Positions 27,966-36,996 of a stretch of DNA of 64,000 bases are shown here, in pieces; the first letter of the stretch is position 1, and each line of letters opens with the position of its first letter. The stretch covers positions 85,226-149,225 of the forward strand of contig NZ_CP025584.1 in NCBI RefSeq assembly GCF_002865605.1. Reading direction: 5' to 3'. This stretch comes from Paracoccus jeotgali (GTDB taxonomy: Bacteria; Pseudomonadota; Alphaproteobacteria; Rhodobacterales; Rhodobacteraceae). Below the pieces are notes generated by a model. The model searched no databases. It was given only the letters and a program-made list of their open reading frames with translations, and was not told the origin of the DNA. The position numbers and the translations under genes were made by a program.

Positions 27966-28650
27966 GGGATCAGGGCGGCCCCAAGGTGAAGCTGCTCATG
28001 AGGGCCTGAAGCCGCCGCAAGCAGGTTCTTCGGCCGCAGCTGGTGCCGCTGCCGCCGCAAGCCGAGATGGCGGGACGCCTGCAGATCAGCCGGTCGGTGG
28101 ACCACCAATAATCTCTATGCTTTCCTGACATGCGACTGCAGCGTCGAGGTGAACGCGGTGCATTCGCTTGCGATGCCCTTCATCCTGCCTGGCTTCCGTG
28201 GCTGGGAGAGCTGGCTGTTGGTCCCGATCGAGATTCCGTGCCAGCTGCAGCGGCCGCCGAGGGCGTTCAATGATGAATGTCCGTGCAAGCGCGGAAGATC
28301 GTATGCAGCCTTTCGCCTGCCGCGAGCAGGTCGCCTCAATTAGAGGCGCGATTGCTTGAGTGAGCCGGTCCTGATCCAGAGACTTGGCCTCATGTCGGCC
28401 GGGGAGGTCGGCAAGTTTCACCACGGGCCCCAGGCCGCTTGTTAGTCGCCCGATGGTCCACCCGGCGCGGGCAAGTGCGTCCAATTCTGCTGAACCCTAG
28501 CCAGATGCCGTCAGGGCCAGAGGGCGAGCCGATTCACGCCGACTCGGTCGCTATCATCGCTGCCCTGTATGCAAATCGGACCCCGTCGGAAATCTCGGTT
28601 CCGGCGAAAGCGATGAGGGGATATCAGTTCCGACAGATTGAAAGTCACTT
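27966..28650. other. Non-coding or decayed stretch
   Basis: Several short open frames exist on both strands, but none has a recognisable domain, a good ribosome site or consistent codon use. The stretch lies between the RidA gene and a plasmid maintenance region and may be the scar of an older insertion. I see nothing I can name here. Confidence 0.4.
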
Positions 28651-28660
28651 CGATAAGTCT

Positions 28661-28674
28661 TATCTGTCTAGATA
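28661..28674. promoter_or_regulatory. Inverted repeat before the toxin-antitoxin operon
   Basis: TATCTGTCTAGATA has 5-base arms (TATCT/AGATA) and ends 21 bases before the antitoxin start. Antitoxins of this class usually repress their own promoter, so it is a candidate autoregulatory operator. Confidence 0.45.
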
Positions 28675-28695
28675 GGTAGCTAGATGAGGTTCGCA

Positions 28696-28944
28696 ATGTG
28701 GAGTCTTCAGGACGCAAAGAACCGCTTTTCGGCGGTTGTTGCCGCGGCGCTCGCCGGCGAGCCGCAAGAGGTAACTCGTCGCGGCAAGCCTGCTGTCGTC
28801 GTCCTCTCTGCGGCTGAATACGCTCGCATGCTGGACGCAGCGCGGGCGGCGCGTGGCAGCTTTGCCCGGCATCTCTTGGCGCAGCCCTGCGGAGAACTCG
28901 ATGAAAGTCGCCCTGGTGTGCATCCGCGCGATGTCGCGTTCTGA
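28696..28944 (+). CDS. Phd/YefM-family antitoxin
   Basis: The 82-residue product has the Phd/YefM N-terminus MWSLQDAKNRFSAVV followed by VTRRGKPAVVVLSAAEYARML, which forms the DNA-binding fold; the C-terminal tail would wrap the toxin. ATG 28696 has GAGG 5-6 bases upstream and gives the family N-terminus; ATG 28684 would add four residues. It directly abuts the toxin start codon (TGA then ATG). Confidence 0.88.
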   Translation: MWSLQDAKNRFSAVVAAALAGEPQEVTRRGKPAVVVLSAAEYARMLDAARAARGSFARHLLAQPCGELDESRPGVHPRDVAF

Positions 28945-29349
28945 ATGCTGATCCTCGACACCAATGTCGTTTCTGCACTGCGGCGTCCCGAGCGCGCGCC
29001 TCAGGTCGCCGCATGGCTCGCGCAGCAGCAAGAGGATCAGCTTTATCTGTCCGTCGTGACCTTGGGCGAGATCGAGCGCGGCATTGCCCGCCAGGATAAG
29101 CTTGATCCGAGCTTTGCAACGGATCTGCGCGCATGGCTTGCGCGAACGGAGCAGCTATTCGGTGATCGCCTGCTTCCGGTCGATGCGCGAGTTGCGCGGA
29201 TCTGGGGAGAGCTGTCGGCCCGGCTTGGCCATAGCGGGGCCGACTTGCTGATCGCAGCCACGGCACTTCGCCACGACGCCGTCGTGGCGACCAGGAACGT
29301 CGATGATTTCACCCCGACCGGGTGCCTGATCACCAACCCTTTCGCCTGA
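28945..29349 (+). CDS. PIN-domain ribonuclease toxin (VapC/FitB type)
   Basis: This 134-residue PIN protein begins with MLILDTNVVSALRRPE, carrying the first acidic residue, has TLGEIERGIARQ with the conserved Glu, and HSGADLLIAATALRHDAVVATRNVDDF with the C-terminal Asp residues. The four-acid site therefore appears intact. VapC toxins cut tRNA or other RNA and are neutralised by the co-encoded antitoxin. The pair sits next to the partition genes, where addiction modules commonly help keep plasmids. Confidence 0.88.
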   Translation: MLILDTNVVSALRRPERAPQVAAWLAQQQEDQLYLSVVTLGEIERGIARQDKLDPSFATDLRAWLARTEQLFGDRLLPVDARVARIWGELSARLGHSGADLLIAATALRHDAVVATRNVDDFTPTGCLITNPFA

Positions 29350-29619
29350 ATTGCTTCTGGGTCGGGTCGCTCTGGCAGGACAGCCGGCGCCCCTCCCACT
29401 TTAAGCGCTGCGACCGTCCACGGTTTTCCAAGACCGTGCACCAGCAGCGCCGCATCACAGCAGCCAAAGCTCTATGACAGGAGCGAACGCGACTAAGCCG
29501 GCTTAAAAGATGGTCACAGCTCTATGGCGACGAACGTAATTGTCGCAGCAGAAATTTGCCGTGACTTGACCCTTCCTTCGCTCGTTTTAAACTTATCAGA
29601 CTACGGCGTCGCTCTCTTT

Positions 29620-30756
29620 CTAATCTATCTGATCAAGTAGTTGAACTATCGCATTTTCCAGACGCCGTCTGTCGACGGCCGTGAAGTCGCGCCCAAGACG
29701 AATCTCCAATCTCCCGTTTGCTGCCGTGCATTTTGCTTTTCCTTGCGGACGCTCGAGTTGAAAGGTCATTCGCGCTCGCGCACCGCTGGTCCCCTGCCCT
29801 GCCCCAAGATCCGACCCGTCTTCCTCAATTTCAGACAGACCATCAGGCGAGCTACCCAAACGCGCTCCGACCTTGCTTGTGGCTTGTTCGAGTCCCGAAA
29901 AACGGCGTAAGACCGACAACTCATCTGCCGCCGAGCGATCGGACCAACCAGAGAATTCGGCCTCCAGCGCGGCGATGACTCCGGGCTGCTCCTCGATGCG
30001 GCGAGCCAAGGCCAAGCCCAGTGCGCGGGGGATCTCGTGAGGATACAGCAGGATATTACTCAGGCGCTCAATTAGCGGGATGAACGCGCGGATATAGCTC
30101 CGCTTCTGATAGCCCGCAGACTTGAACAGGATTGCGACGGCTTTTTCGGCGTCAGTTTCGCCCGTTAGCGGATCATTTGCATAACGGAGTGCCAATTGTG
30201 CCATCTCGGCGAAAGACAGGTCTTTGCGGACGAGGTTTTCGTCGACCATCCGTCTGTAAAGATCCTCCAGCGCGTCGCCCCGCGCAGCGATCCCGGCCGG
30301 AATGTTACCCCATCGCTCACTATCGCCGGTTTCATCCCGAAGGCGGCGATAGGCTGACAACCGCCGCCAGCCCTGGATCAACTCGTAACGCCCGCCATCG
30401 CTCGGCTCGACGCGGATAGGATTGGAAAGCCCAATCTCCCGAATCGAATCGACCAGTTCGGCAAGTTCAGGATCGGGCGCCGGATTGCGGTCGCGCACCA
30501 GCTTTGTGGTGTCGACAGAGTCGAGCGGGATCATGTCGACAATGAGCCCTGCCCGCTTCAACCTGACATGCTCTTTCGCCAAAGCGTCGTTTTCGGCGCG
30601 AATTTCAGCCTCGATCCGGGCTCGTTCGCGTGTTGAATCGGCGGTTTCTACGATTGCCGCTGCCATTGGCCCACGCCGTCCAGCTTCCTTCCCCGTGGGG
30701 AAGCTGTCATCCTCCACTGGAAGGTCAATTTCAAAGACTCGGCGTTTTCTGGTCAT
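29620..30756 (-). CDS. parB: Plasmid partition protein ParB
   Basis: The 378-residue protein has the ParB N-terminal CTP-binding region (LVDSIREIGLSNPIRVEP, then YELIQGWRRLSAYRRL with the GWRR patch), a middle HTH region (VRKDLSFAEMAQLALRY) and a C-terminal dimerisation region. The start overlaps the stop of parA by ATGA. It should bind centromere sites and activate ParA. A palindrome TTCCCCGTGGGGAA lies inside its 5' end. Confidence 0.88.
   Translation of the reverse strand: MTRKRRVFEIDLPVEDDSFPTGKEAGRRGPMAAAIVETADSTRERARIEAEIRAENDALAKEHVRLKRAGLIVDMIPLDSVDTTKLVRDRNPAPDPELAELVDSIREIGLSNPIRVEPSDGGRYELIQGWRRLSAYRRLRDETGDSERWGNIPAGIAARGDALEDLYRRMVDENLVRKDLSFAEMAQLALRYANDPLTGETDAEKAVAILFKSAGYQKRSYIRAFIPLIERLSNILLYPHEIPRALGLALARRIEEQPGVIAALEAEFSGWSDRSAADELSVLRRFSGLEQATSKVGARLGSSPDGLSEIEEDGSDLGAGQGTSGARARMTFQLERPQGKAKCTAANGRLEIRLGRDFTAVDRRRLENAIVQLLDQID
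30689..30702. repeat. parS-like palindrome, copy 1 (inside parB)
   Basis: TTCCCCGTGGGGAA is a perfect dyad within the start of parB. Two more copies lie inside parA. Size and symmetry resemble ParB target sites such as the GTTNCACGTGNAAC type. Confidence 0.55.
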
Positions 30757-32057
30757 ACCTCATCCTCCAGCGTTTCCCACGCGGCCAAGAGATTTCCGCG
30801 GAACTCTTCATATGCACGGTCAAAGGTTGCTCGCGCACGTCGCCATGTTCCTCGGGTCATCTCGCGATAGTCTATTTCGTATATCGACGACAGGAAGCGG
30901 CCTGACTGCTCGACAGCCCGCGTCAGCTCGATCGGATGCTCAGCCATACGATCGCCAAAGACCTGACGAAACGCGCTCAGCATCGCCTGATGAAGCTCGT
31001 TCGATGGTTCATAGCGAGTCATGAGAAAGCGAATATCCGCGAAGCGCTTTGGCAGCGCTATCTTCCCCGTGGGGAAGTTTTCGAAGCCGTCTGACAGGTC
31101 ACCCAAGGCTTCGGCCAACTGACCGATGAAGCTCGTCGTCGAGTCGTATTCCCAATATCCAGGCCCTGAAGGGATATACAACACATCAGCAGCAAAGACT
31201 GCGTTCATCGACTGGTATCCAATCGCCGGTGGGCAGTCGAAGAGGATGAGATCATAGGCATCGTCAGGAAGACTATCTAAAAATCGCGATACGGCGGCAA
31301 AGAACGTCCACTCCGGATTCAGGTGCCGATACTGAGCGCTCGCGAACTCAACGAAAGCAGCGTTGGCGCAGCTCGGAATGATGTCGATCGTCGACCAAGC
31401 CGTCGGCTTGATGAAATCTGCTGGGCGCAAAGGGCCCAGTCCCAGGTCGCGTATCGAGGGCGGTAGCTTCCGACGGGGCAGGGCGGTGCCTGACTCGGCA
31501 CCTTCTGACGCCGCATTCATCCGGTCGGTCTCGCGCTCAAGATCACGCGCCATGATGCCCCAGACGGTATGATCTTCGCCGACATCGCTGAGGCCCATCG
31601 AATGGCTGAGCGTCGCCTGCGGGTCGAAGTCAACGGCCAGGACGCGGTATCCATCCAGCGCTGCGGCATGTGCAAAGTGCAGAGCCACCGTCGACTTGCC
31701 GGCGCCCCCCTTAAAGTTCGCGATGGCGGCGCGTATCGCGCGCTTTCCCTCGGGCCGAGGCGGCAACAGAGACTTCCTGTTGACGCGAATACGCCGCCGA
31801 AGTTCGTTGATCTCGTCGAGACTGAACCAACGCTGCCGCCCGTCTTCCTCGACTTCCCCGAGGGGAAGGTTGGGATCTGCCGCGAGCTTACCGCGAAAGG
31901 TTGACTGATTGATCCGAAAGATCAGCTCCGACACCTCCCAGCTGGAAAAGCGCCTCAGAGTCTTCTTGTCATCGGGGCTGAACGTCTGGCGCCGGATCCA
32001 ACCTTGCATCCGCAGAGATTGCCCCTGTAACCGACCGAGATCTTCATGCGAATACAT
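30753..32057 (-). CDS. parA: Plasmid partition ATPase ParA (with N-terminal HTH)
   Basis: This roughly 434-residue ParA carries an N-terminal extension of about 110 residues with a MerR-like or winged HTH (FSSWEVSELIFRINQSTFRG), typical of plasmid ParA proteins that autoregulate. Then follow the deviant Walker A FKGGAGKSTVALHF, Walker A' DFDPQATLSHSMG and Walker B LILFDCPPAIGYQS. ATG 32057 has GAGG 9 bases upstream; ATG 32072 would add five residues. It transports plasmid copies with ParB. Two palindromes of the parS-like type lie within the gene. Confidence 0.88.
   Translation of the reverse strand: MYSHEDLGRLQGQSLRMQGWIRRQTFSPDDKKTLRRFSSWEVSELIFRINQSTFRGKLAADPNLPLGEVEEDGRQRWFSLDEINELRRRIRVNRKSLLPPRPEGKRAIRAAIANFKGGAGKSTVALHFAHAAALDGYRVLAVDFDPQATLSHSMGLSDVGEDHTVWGIMARDLERETDRMNAASEGAESGTALPRRKLPPSIRDLGLGPLRPADFIKPTAWSTIDIIPSCANAAFVEFASAQYRHLNPEWTFFAAVSRFLDSLPDDAYDLILFDCPPAIGYQSMNAVFAADVLYIPSGPGYWEYDSTTSFIGQLAEALGDLSDGFENFPTGKIALPKRFADIRFLMTRYEPSNELHQAMLSAFRQVFGDRMAEHPIELTRAVEQSGRFLSSIYEIDYREMTRGTWRRARATFDRAYEEFRGNLLAAWETLEDEV
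31063..31076. repeat. parS-like palindrome, copy 2 (inside parA)
   Basis: TTCCCCGTGGGGAA is identical to copy 1 in parB. The spacing to that copy is 374 bases. Confidence 0.55.
31854..31867. repeat. parS-like palindrome, copy 3 (inside parA)
   Basis: TTCCCCGAGGGGAA differs from the other two copies only at one central base, which leaves both arms intact. Confidence 0.5.
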
Positions 32058-32257
32058 TATCCCTCGCCTCATAAGAACGCTTTTCAGCGATAAGTGTTGA
32101 TTTACGCCGAATTTGCCATTCTTGTAAACTCATTGTTTGATTGGATCATCGCGAGCCGTTGGCTGGACGTTAGCCCCAATTCAGTGGTGCCTGCGGCGCG
32201 AATCAACGTGCTCTCCGATTCGCTGCACCCTGCGGACGAGACGGGTCAGGAGGGCGA

Positions 32258-32343
32258 TTATAGGGGGTCATTATACCGTAGTACCCCAGATAATGGGGGA
32301 CAGGCAGCCACGGAATAGGGGACGGCCTAGGCGTCCCCTATAA
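32258..32343. repeat. Iteron-like repeats in the parA-rep intergenic region
   Basis: Four related units occur in the 496-bp gap between parA and rep: TTATAGGGGGTC at 32258, ATAATGGGGGAC at 32290, GAATAGGGGACG at 32313 and, inverted, CGTCCCCTATAA at 32332. The last two form a near-perfect palindrome around CCTAGG. Repeats beside an initiator gene are what plasmid origins and incompatibility regions contain, so this is the best candidate for the replication origin. Confidence 0.55.
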
Positions 32344-32568
32344 CCATGAATACCATTTTTCTTAATTCCTGTTGCCTTCGACTTGCCTCAAGCCAAAACC
32401 CTGCACTTGACTCTCGACGGCACTAGGACGCTAATGACAGCAGGATGGAGAAGAGCGTTCCGAAAGCGTAAGCCATCCCACTGAATGTGCTGTCGCGGAA
32501 GGCTGGAACCCCCCCCAAGGTTGCCTCGCCCGAAAGCGCGACAAGGCGGCTGAGGTGAGGCAGAGGCA

Positions 32569-33261
32569 ATGCATTTTATCCGTCCCGTCGGGCGAGAGGC
32601 ATCAAGCAGGAAGTACGACCTGCTCTCTGCCCTCATGGCGCACGGTCTTGCTGGCGACAAGCATCGGCAGCGGCTGGTCCTGCGCCTGATGGCGCTGATT
32701 ACCACCCGCTACAACTGGCAGCGGGACGAACTGACAATGGGCCAGACAGAGATTGCCCGCCTCTGGGCGGTCGATCAGCGGACGGTCAAGCGTGACATGG
32801 CGCGTCTGCGCGAATTGGGTTGGATCGTCGTAAAACGACCGGGTGCGAGGGGTCGGGTTTCTGTTCTTGGCATCTCGTTTACCAACATCATGCGTGACAC
32901 GCAGCCCTCATGGCCAAACATTGGCCCGGACTTCATTGCACGTATGGGAAGCACGGCGGGTGTGGCGGATAACCAGGACGACAAAGACACGACCATCGTA
33001 CCCTTCCGTCGACGGCAGGTCAGTACCGCAACGACTGATTGTTGGGCCAATGCATGCGCCTTTCTTGCTCAGAATAATCCGAGCCAGTTCGACGCCTGGA
33101 TAGCGCCGCTGACTGATGAGGGAATCGAGGGCGGCCAGTTGATCCTGATCGCACCGAGCCGTTTTCATGCCAGCTATGTGCGCACCAACTTGATGGAGCG
33201 TCTGGTGACGGCGGTCCGTACAGTCGACCCGTCGCTCAGCGGAGTGCTTCTGCGCTCTTAG
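32569..33261 (+). CDS. DnaA-like plasmid replication initiator
   Basis: The 230-residue protein has an N-terminal HTH region (MGQTEIARLWAVDQRTVKRD, with a wing RPGARGRVSVLG) and a C-terminal segment that resembles domain I of DnaA: CWANACAFLAQNNPSQFDAWI followed by QLILIAPSRFHASYVRTNL. No AAA+ domain is present, so it is not a chromosomal DnaA. Small DnaA-like replicases are one of the plasmid replicon classes known from Rhodobacterales, usually beside parAB as here. GAGG precedes the ATG. I infer that it binds the upstream repeats and starts replication. Confidence 0.75.
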   Translation: MHFIRPVGREASSRKYDLLSALMAHGLAGDKHRQRLVLRLMALITTRYNWQRDELTMGQTEIARLWAVDQRTVKRDMARLRELGWIVVKRPGARGRVSVLGISFTNIMRDTQPSWPNIGPDFIARMGSTAGVADNQDDKDTTIVPFRRRQVSTATTDCWANACAFLAQNNPSQFDAWIAPLTDEGIEGGQLILIAPSRFHASYVRTNLMERLVTAVRTVDPSLSGVLLRS

Positions 33262-33559
33262 GTCTCCGAATGGGGACGCCGGCTTTGTTTGCTACAACCC
33301 GGCGAAGAATTCTCCCCAGGCGGTATTGAGGCGGCCGATAAGATTGGGGCGTTCCGGTAAGGGTGGGGGCACGGTAGTCGAGCGACGAGACCGCTTGCGA
33401 TCCGTTTCCGGAAGCGCATTTTTCATTGTGACGCGCGCTGCGGGGCGGTGGCTAACCGGGTGAGCAGCTAGGCGCGAGCGACCGCATGGGTGTGACGATC
33501 ATGGTCAGATGGAATTTGCTTGAACCACCGCTGAAAAGAACTACCGGCAGACTTGCAGA

Positions 33560-34441
33560 CTACAGCAGCCCCAGCTTCTCGGCCCGCTCCAGCAGCATCT
33601 TGACCGAAGACGGCTGCCACTGCCTGCGCCCCCGCGGGGTGGGCTCGCGCATCGCCTCCAGCCGGTCGCAGATCGCCTGCAGTGTGATTTGCGGGTCTGC
33701 GCCCCGGATCGCCGCCACGAGCGCCGGCAAGCGGTCCGAGGTCATCTTTCGCGTGGCCCGGCCCAGCACGCTCTCCGGCAGCATCCCATCTCGCACATAG
33801 GCATTGACCGCGCGCAGCAGGCGGCTTTGCGTCCAACGCCGCGCCTCGGGCAGGGGGGCGTTGATGAGACGCAGCACATCCTCCCAAGCCATATCAGGAC
33901 GCAGCCGGCGCACATGCGGCACCCAATCCGGCGCGCGCTCGTTCAGACGCTCCATATACCCCTCATGCCGCGCCAGCCTGATCTTGCGCAGAGCGGCGGG
34001 ATCGCCCTGCCTCACACCCGGATTTCCGCCGATCCGGCCCTGGCTCCGTGCAGCCTTCAGCCCGGCCCGGGTGCGCTCGCGGATCAGGGCACGCTCGAAC
34101 TCGGCCGCTGCCCCCAGAACCTGCAAGGTGAACTTACCCTGCGGCGAGGCGGTGTCGATCGGGTCCTGCAATGACCGGAAGAACGCCCCCTTCGCCTCCA
34201 ACCGCTCTATGATCTCGAGCAGATGCGACAGCGACCGCGCCAGCCGGTCAATGCGCATGACGACCAGCGTGTCGCCCTTGCCGATCCGGTCCAGCACGCG
34301 GGCGAGCACCGGCCGGGACCGATTGCCACCCGAAGCCTGTTCCTCGTGGATCTCGGCACAACCGGCCGCACGGAGCGCGTGCGACTGGGGCAGAGGGGTC
34401 TGATCCTCGGTGGAGACGCGGGCGTAGCCGATCAGGGGCAT
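33560..34441 (-). CDS. Serine recombinase/resolvase with extended C-terminus
   Basis: The 293-residue protein has the resolvase catalytic N-terminus GYARVSTEDQ with the nucleophilic Ser, then RIDRLARSLSHLLEII and AEFERALIRERTRAGL with the conserved Arg residues. Classical resolvases have about 185 residues; this one carries some 110 extra residues after the linker, with a terminal HTH-like WQPSSVKMLLERAEKL. It could be a Tn3-type resolvase relative or an invertase. Upstream, at 34476-34487, AAACGACCGTTT is a near-palindrome that may belong to its recombination site. Confidence 0.82.
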   Translation of the reverse strand: MPLIGYARVSTEDQTPLPQSHALRAAGCAEIHEEQASGGNRSRPVLARVLDRIGKGDTLVVMRIDRLARSLSHLLEIIERLEAKGAFFRSLQDPIDTASPQGKFTLQVLGAAAEFERALIRERTRAGLKAARSQGRIGGNPGVRQGDPAALRKIRLARHEGYMERLNERAPDWVPHVRRLRPDMAWEDVLRLINAPLPEARRWTQSRLLRAVNAYVRDGMLPESVLGRATRKMTSDRLPALVAAIRGADPQITLQAICDRLEAMREPTPRGRRQWQPSSVKMLLERAEKLGLL

Positions 34442-34664
34442 CAGAAGCCTGTTTTCAATTTAATCTGTCGTCAGTAAACGACCGTTTGGAAACAGGTGCA
34501 AGGGCACTCTCTCTGGCGCGGTTCCGCCCAGTCCCCTTGGTTTCCTCAGCCTGTGCTCGATCAGATAGCTTGCGCCGGCTGTCGCACGCGCGTGTGCACA
34601 CCAAAAATGAGACGCAGCCCAAGAAACCCTTGGGTAGGCGTCAAGATTGTCCTATTCTGCACAT

Positions 34665-35723
34665 ATGAAGGCTCAAGCACCTACTTCCTCTGTGAATTTT
34701 ATCTTTGGCCTCAATGAGGTCGAGGAGACCTCTGAAGCCGATCTCTGGTTCCTGCCGGGTCCCACCGAAGGGGAGCCCGACCTCCTGCCGTCAGGGCCCG
34801 GGGCGCAATCTCGGGCCGCTGCGGTTCTTGACGAGTGGCGGAAAGCGGAGGCTGACCATGCCGCACGGCTCGCTCATGTCGCTGGCAGGCTCGGCGCGCT
34901 GGATGACCGGCTGCAGCGCGGGCCTGAGGGCTGGCGCCACTATCTCGCTCTGATCGAGGCGGCGGAGCTGAGCTGGTTTTTTGGGGACCGGATCACACCG
35001 GATCGACTGGCGCTCTGGACCAACCTGCGCCTGTCGGGCATGCAAGAGGACACGGCCGCACTGACCCGCGCTGGATGGGCCGTGCAGCGGCTGAGCGGTA
35101 GCCCCGGCCCGGAGGCCGGCCTTGCCGAGTTTCTCGGCCGCCACGACCCCGAGCATCCCGACCTTGAGACGGAGCCGCTCGCAGACCGCGCGGACAGCTG
35201 GCGGGATCTGATGGCCTCCCTGAGCAACCTGCATCCGATCAGCCGCGCCTGCGCAGGCTTTCACGTCTGGAGCCTGGCCGGTCTCACCCACCAGTCTGAG
35301 AGCGTGGAGGCTGCCGTGACAGCGTCACGAATTGCCGCCGGTCAAGGAAAGGGCGCAGTCTTTGCGCCGCTGGCCATGGGCGGGGCAGGGGGCTTGCGCG
35401 GCGGTGGCTCCCCCGCCGACCGCCTGTCGCGCTGGCTCGACGGCATGGAGAGCGCCATCTTTAGCGCCATGCGCCGCCTCGACGATCTCGAGGCCTGGGC
35501 CACGCGCGCGGACACCGTCATGGCCTCGCTGTCAGGCCGGACGCCGCCTGCGTTGCGCGCGGCGCTGACCGACTGGCCGGTCCTCTCGGCTCCGATGGCC
35601 GAGGCGCTGATCGGTGCAAGCCGCGCCGCCGTGCAGCGCAACCTGGCGTGGATGGAGAAACATGGGCTGGTGCAGGAAATTACCGGGCAAGGGCGGTTCC
35701 GATTCTGGCGAGCGGCAGTCTGA
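34665..35723 (+). CDS. DUF1612-like HTH protein (RHE_PE00001 family type)
   Basis: I recognise the layout of this 352-residue protein from plasmid-borne DUF1612 proteins of Rhizobiales and Rhodobacterales: an N-terminal region, LALIEAAELSWFFGDRI, a long middle domain with HPISRACAGFHVWSL, and a C-terminal winged HTH (PMAEALIGASRAAVQRNLAW, MEKHGLVQEI). The function is unknown; DNA binding is likely from the HTH. ATG 34665 is taken rather than the upstream TTG. The gene lies head-to-head with the serine recombinase. Confidence 0.65.
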   Translation: MKAQAPTSSVNFIFGLNEVEETSEADLWFLPGPTEGEPDLLPSGPGAQSRAAAVLDEWRKAEADHAARLAHVAGRLGALDDRLQRGPEGWRHYLALIEAAELSWFFGDRITPDRLALWTNLRLSGMQEDTAALTRAGWAVQRLSGSPGPEAGLAEFLGRHDPEHPDLETEPLADRADSWRDLMASLSNLHPISRACAGFHVWSLAGLTHQSESVEAAVTASRIAAGQGKGAVFAPLAMGGAGGLRGGGSPADRLSRWLDGMESAIFSAMRRLDDLEAWATRADTVMASLSGRTPPALRAALTDWPVLSAPMAEALIGASRAAVQRNLAWMEKHGLVQEITGQGRFRFWRAAV

Positions 35724-35923
35724 TCAGGCCAAAGGGATAACGGCTTCGATGATGTGACCGCCGCCCGACGGGAAAAGTGTCAGCGGAACCGCTTGGCTGG
35801 GAAAGCCCAGTTACAGAATGTCTGACGCGAGGAGCTGTGCTTCAGACGCTGTTTTTTGCGGCTTTTCCCATGTCACGAAGACTTGCCCCGCATGTCATCA
35901 TTTCTTTCTACAGGCTGCATCTT

Positions 35924-36000
35924 GTGAATCCCATCGTCGCTGCACAAGTGCAGCGCCTTGGCCTGACCCGCGCCGAGCCTGCTCCGCAGAGCGGCATCTC
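35924..36000 (+). pseudogene. 5' fragment of an HTH-methyltransferase gene like the one at the left edge
   Basis: Reading from GTG 35924, the product NPIVAAQVQRLGLTRAEP then APQSGIS aligns with the N-terminus of the gene at the left edge (TPIFAAQTQRLDLTRTTL then ARQSGIS). The similarity stops where an IS3-type orfA fragment begins on the other strand. It is the stump of a second copy, cut off by a mobile element. Confidence 0.55.
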
Positions 36001-36160
36001 CAGCGCCTTCAGCCGTGCGGCCTCCGACACCTCCATGCCGCCATACTTGGACTTCAGCTTGTAAAAGGTTGCCGGGCTCAGGCCGTGCCGACGGGCTGTC
36101 AGCCTCCCGGCTTCCTGCTCTTTGATCATCCCAATAATTTGCGCCTCGTGAAACGGCTCT
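35998..36160 (-). pseudogene. IS3-family orfA remnant
   Basis: On the minus strand the sequence encodes IIGMIKEQEAGRLTA then RRHGLSPATFYKLKSKYGG and MEVSEAARLKALE, the well-known OrfA of IS3-family elements of the IS2/IS51 kind. The first codons (SRFT) are in another frame, so one base is lost near 36150, and everything after KALE is missing. An IS5-family element has inserted at its 5' end. Confidence 0.75.
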
Positions 36161-36224
36161 TAAGGTCAGGACCCATTGATCTTGCTAACGCGGCCTGATT
36201 CAAGCTCCGCAAGGAGACCGGATC

Positions 36225-36994
36225 ATGAGCAACCTTTTCTGGCTGACCGAGGCGCAGATGGCCCGTTTGCAGCGCTTATTTCCCAAGAGCCACGGTAAGC
36301 CGCGCGTCGATGACAGGCGTGTGCTGAGCGGCATTATCTTCATCAATCGCAATGGGTTGCGGTGGTGCGATGCGCCGAAGGAATACGGCCCGTCGAAGAC
36401 CCTCTACAATCGATGGAAGCGGTGGAGCGACAAAGGTGTCTTCGCCCGGATGATGGATGGTCTGGCTGCCGAAGCCGCCGTTCGGAAGACGGTGATGATC
36501 GACGCGACCTATCTCAAGGCCCACCGCACGGCCACCAGTCTGCGGTCAAAAAAGGGGGGCCAGGCGACCAGAGGGACCGTCTGATTGGTCCAACCAAGGT
36601 TAGGATGAATACGAAGCTACATGCCGTCACCGACGCCGATGGTCGCCCGATCCGGTTCTTCATGACGGCAGGCCAAGTCAGCGACTACACCGGCGCGGCA
36701 GCCCTGCTGGGCAGTCTGCCCGCGGCGGAGTGGCTGCTGGCCGACCGGGGCTATGACGCCGTCTGGTTCAGGGAAGCGTTGAAAGACAAGGGAATAAAGC
36801 CCTGCATCCCAGGTCGGAAGTCGCGCGGCAAACCCATCAAGCATGACAAGCGCCGCTACAAACGACGCAACAGGATCGAGATCATGTTCGGTCGCTTGAA
36901 AGACTGGCGCAGGATCGCCACCCGCTACGACAGGTGCCCAAAGGTCTTTCTTTCGGCCGTCGCCCAAACCGCAACCGTCATGTTCTGGCTATGA
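36225..36994 (+). CDS. IS5-family transposase, two frames joined by -1 frameshift
   Basis: The first frame (36225-36584) gives 119 residues with the N-terminal DDE region (TVMIDATYLKAHRTA, first Asp). The second (to 36994) continues with KVRMNTKLHAVTD, LLADRGYDAVWFR (second Asp) and KRRNRIEIMFGRLKDWRRIA (Glu). The frames are joined at A-AAA-AAG (36548-36554), a canonical -1 slippery heptamer followed by a G-run, with the overlap in the right phase. DDE residues are all present, so the gene could be functional. The IS256-family element begins just after its stop codon. Confidence 0.85.
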
Positions 36995-36996
36995 CG
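36989..36996. repeat. Target-site duplication, left copy (CTATGACG)
   Basis: CTATGACG here and at 38375-38382 flank the IS256-family element directly. Eight-base duplications are the rule for IS256-family transposition. Confidence 0.85.

Noticed and set aside
28086..28484. Open frame of 132 codons on the minus strand
   Set aside because: No recognisable domain, no ribosome site, and overlapping open frames of similar length on the other strand.
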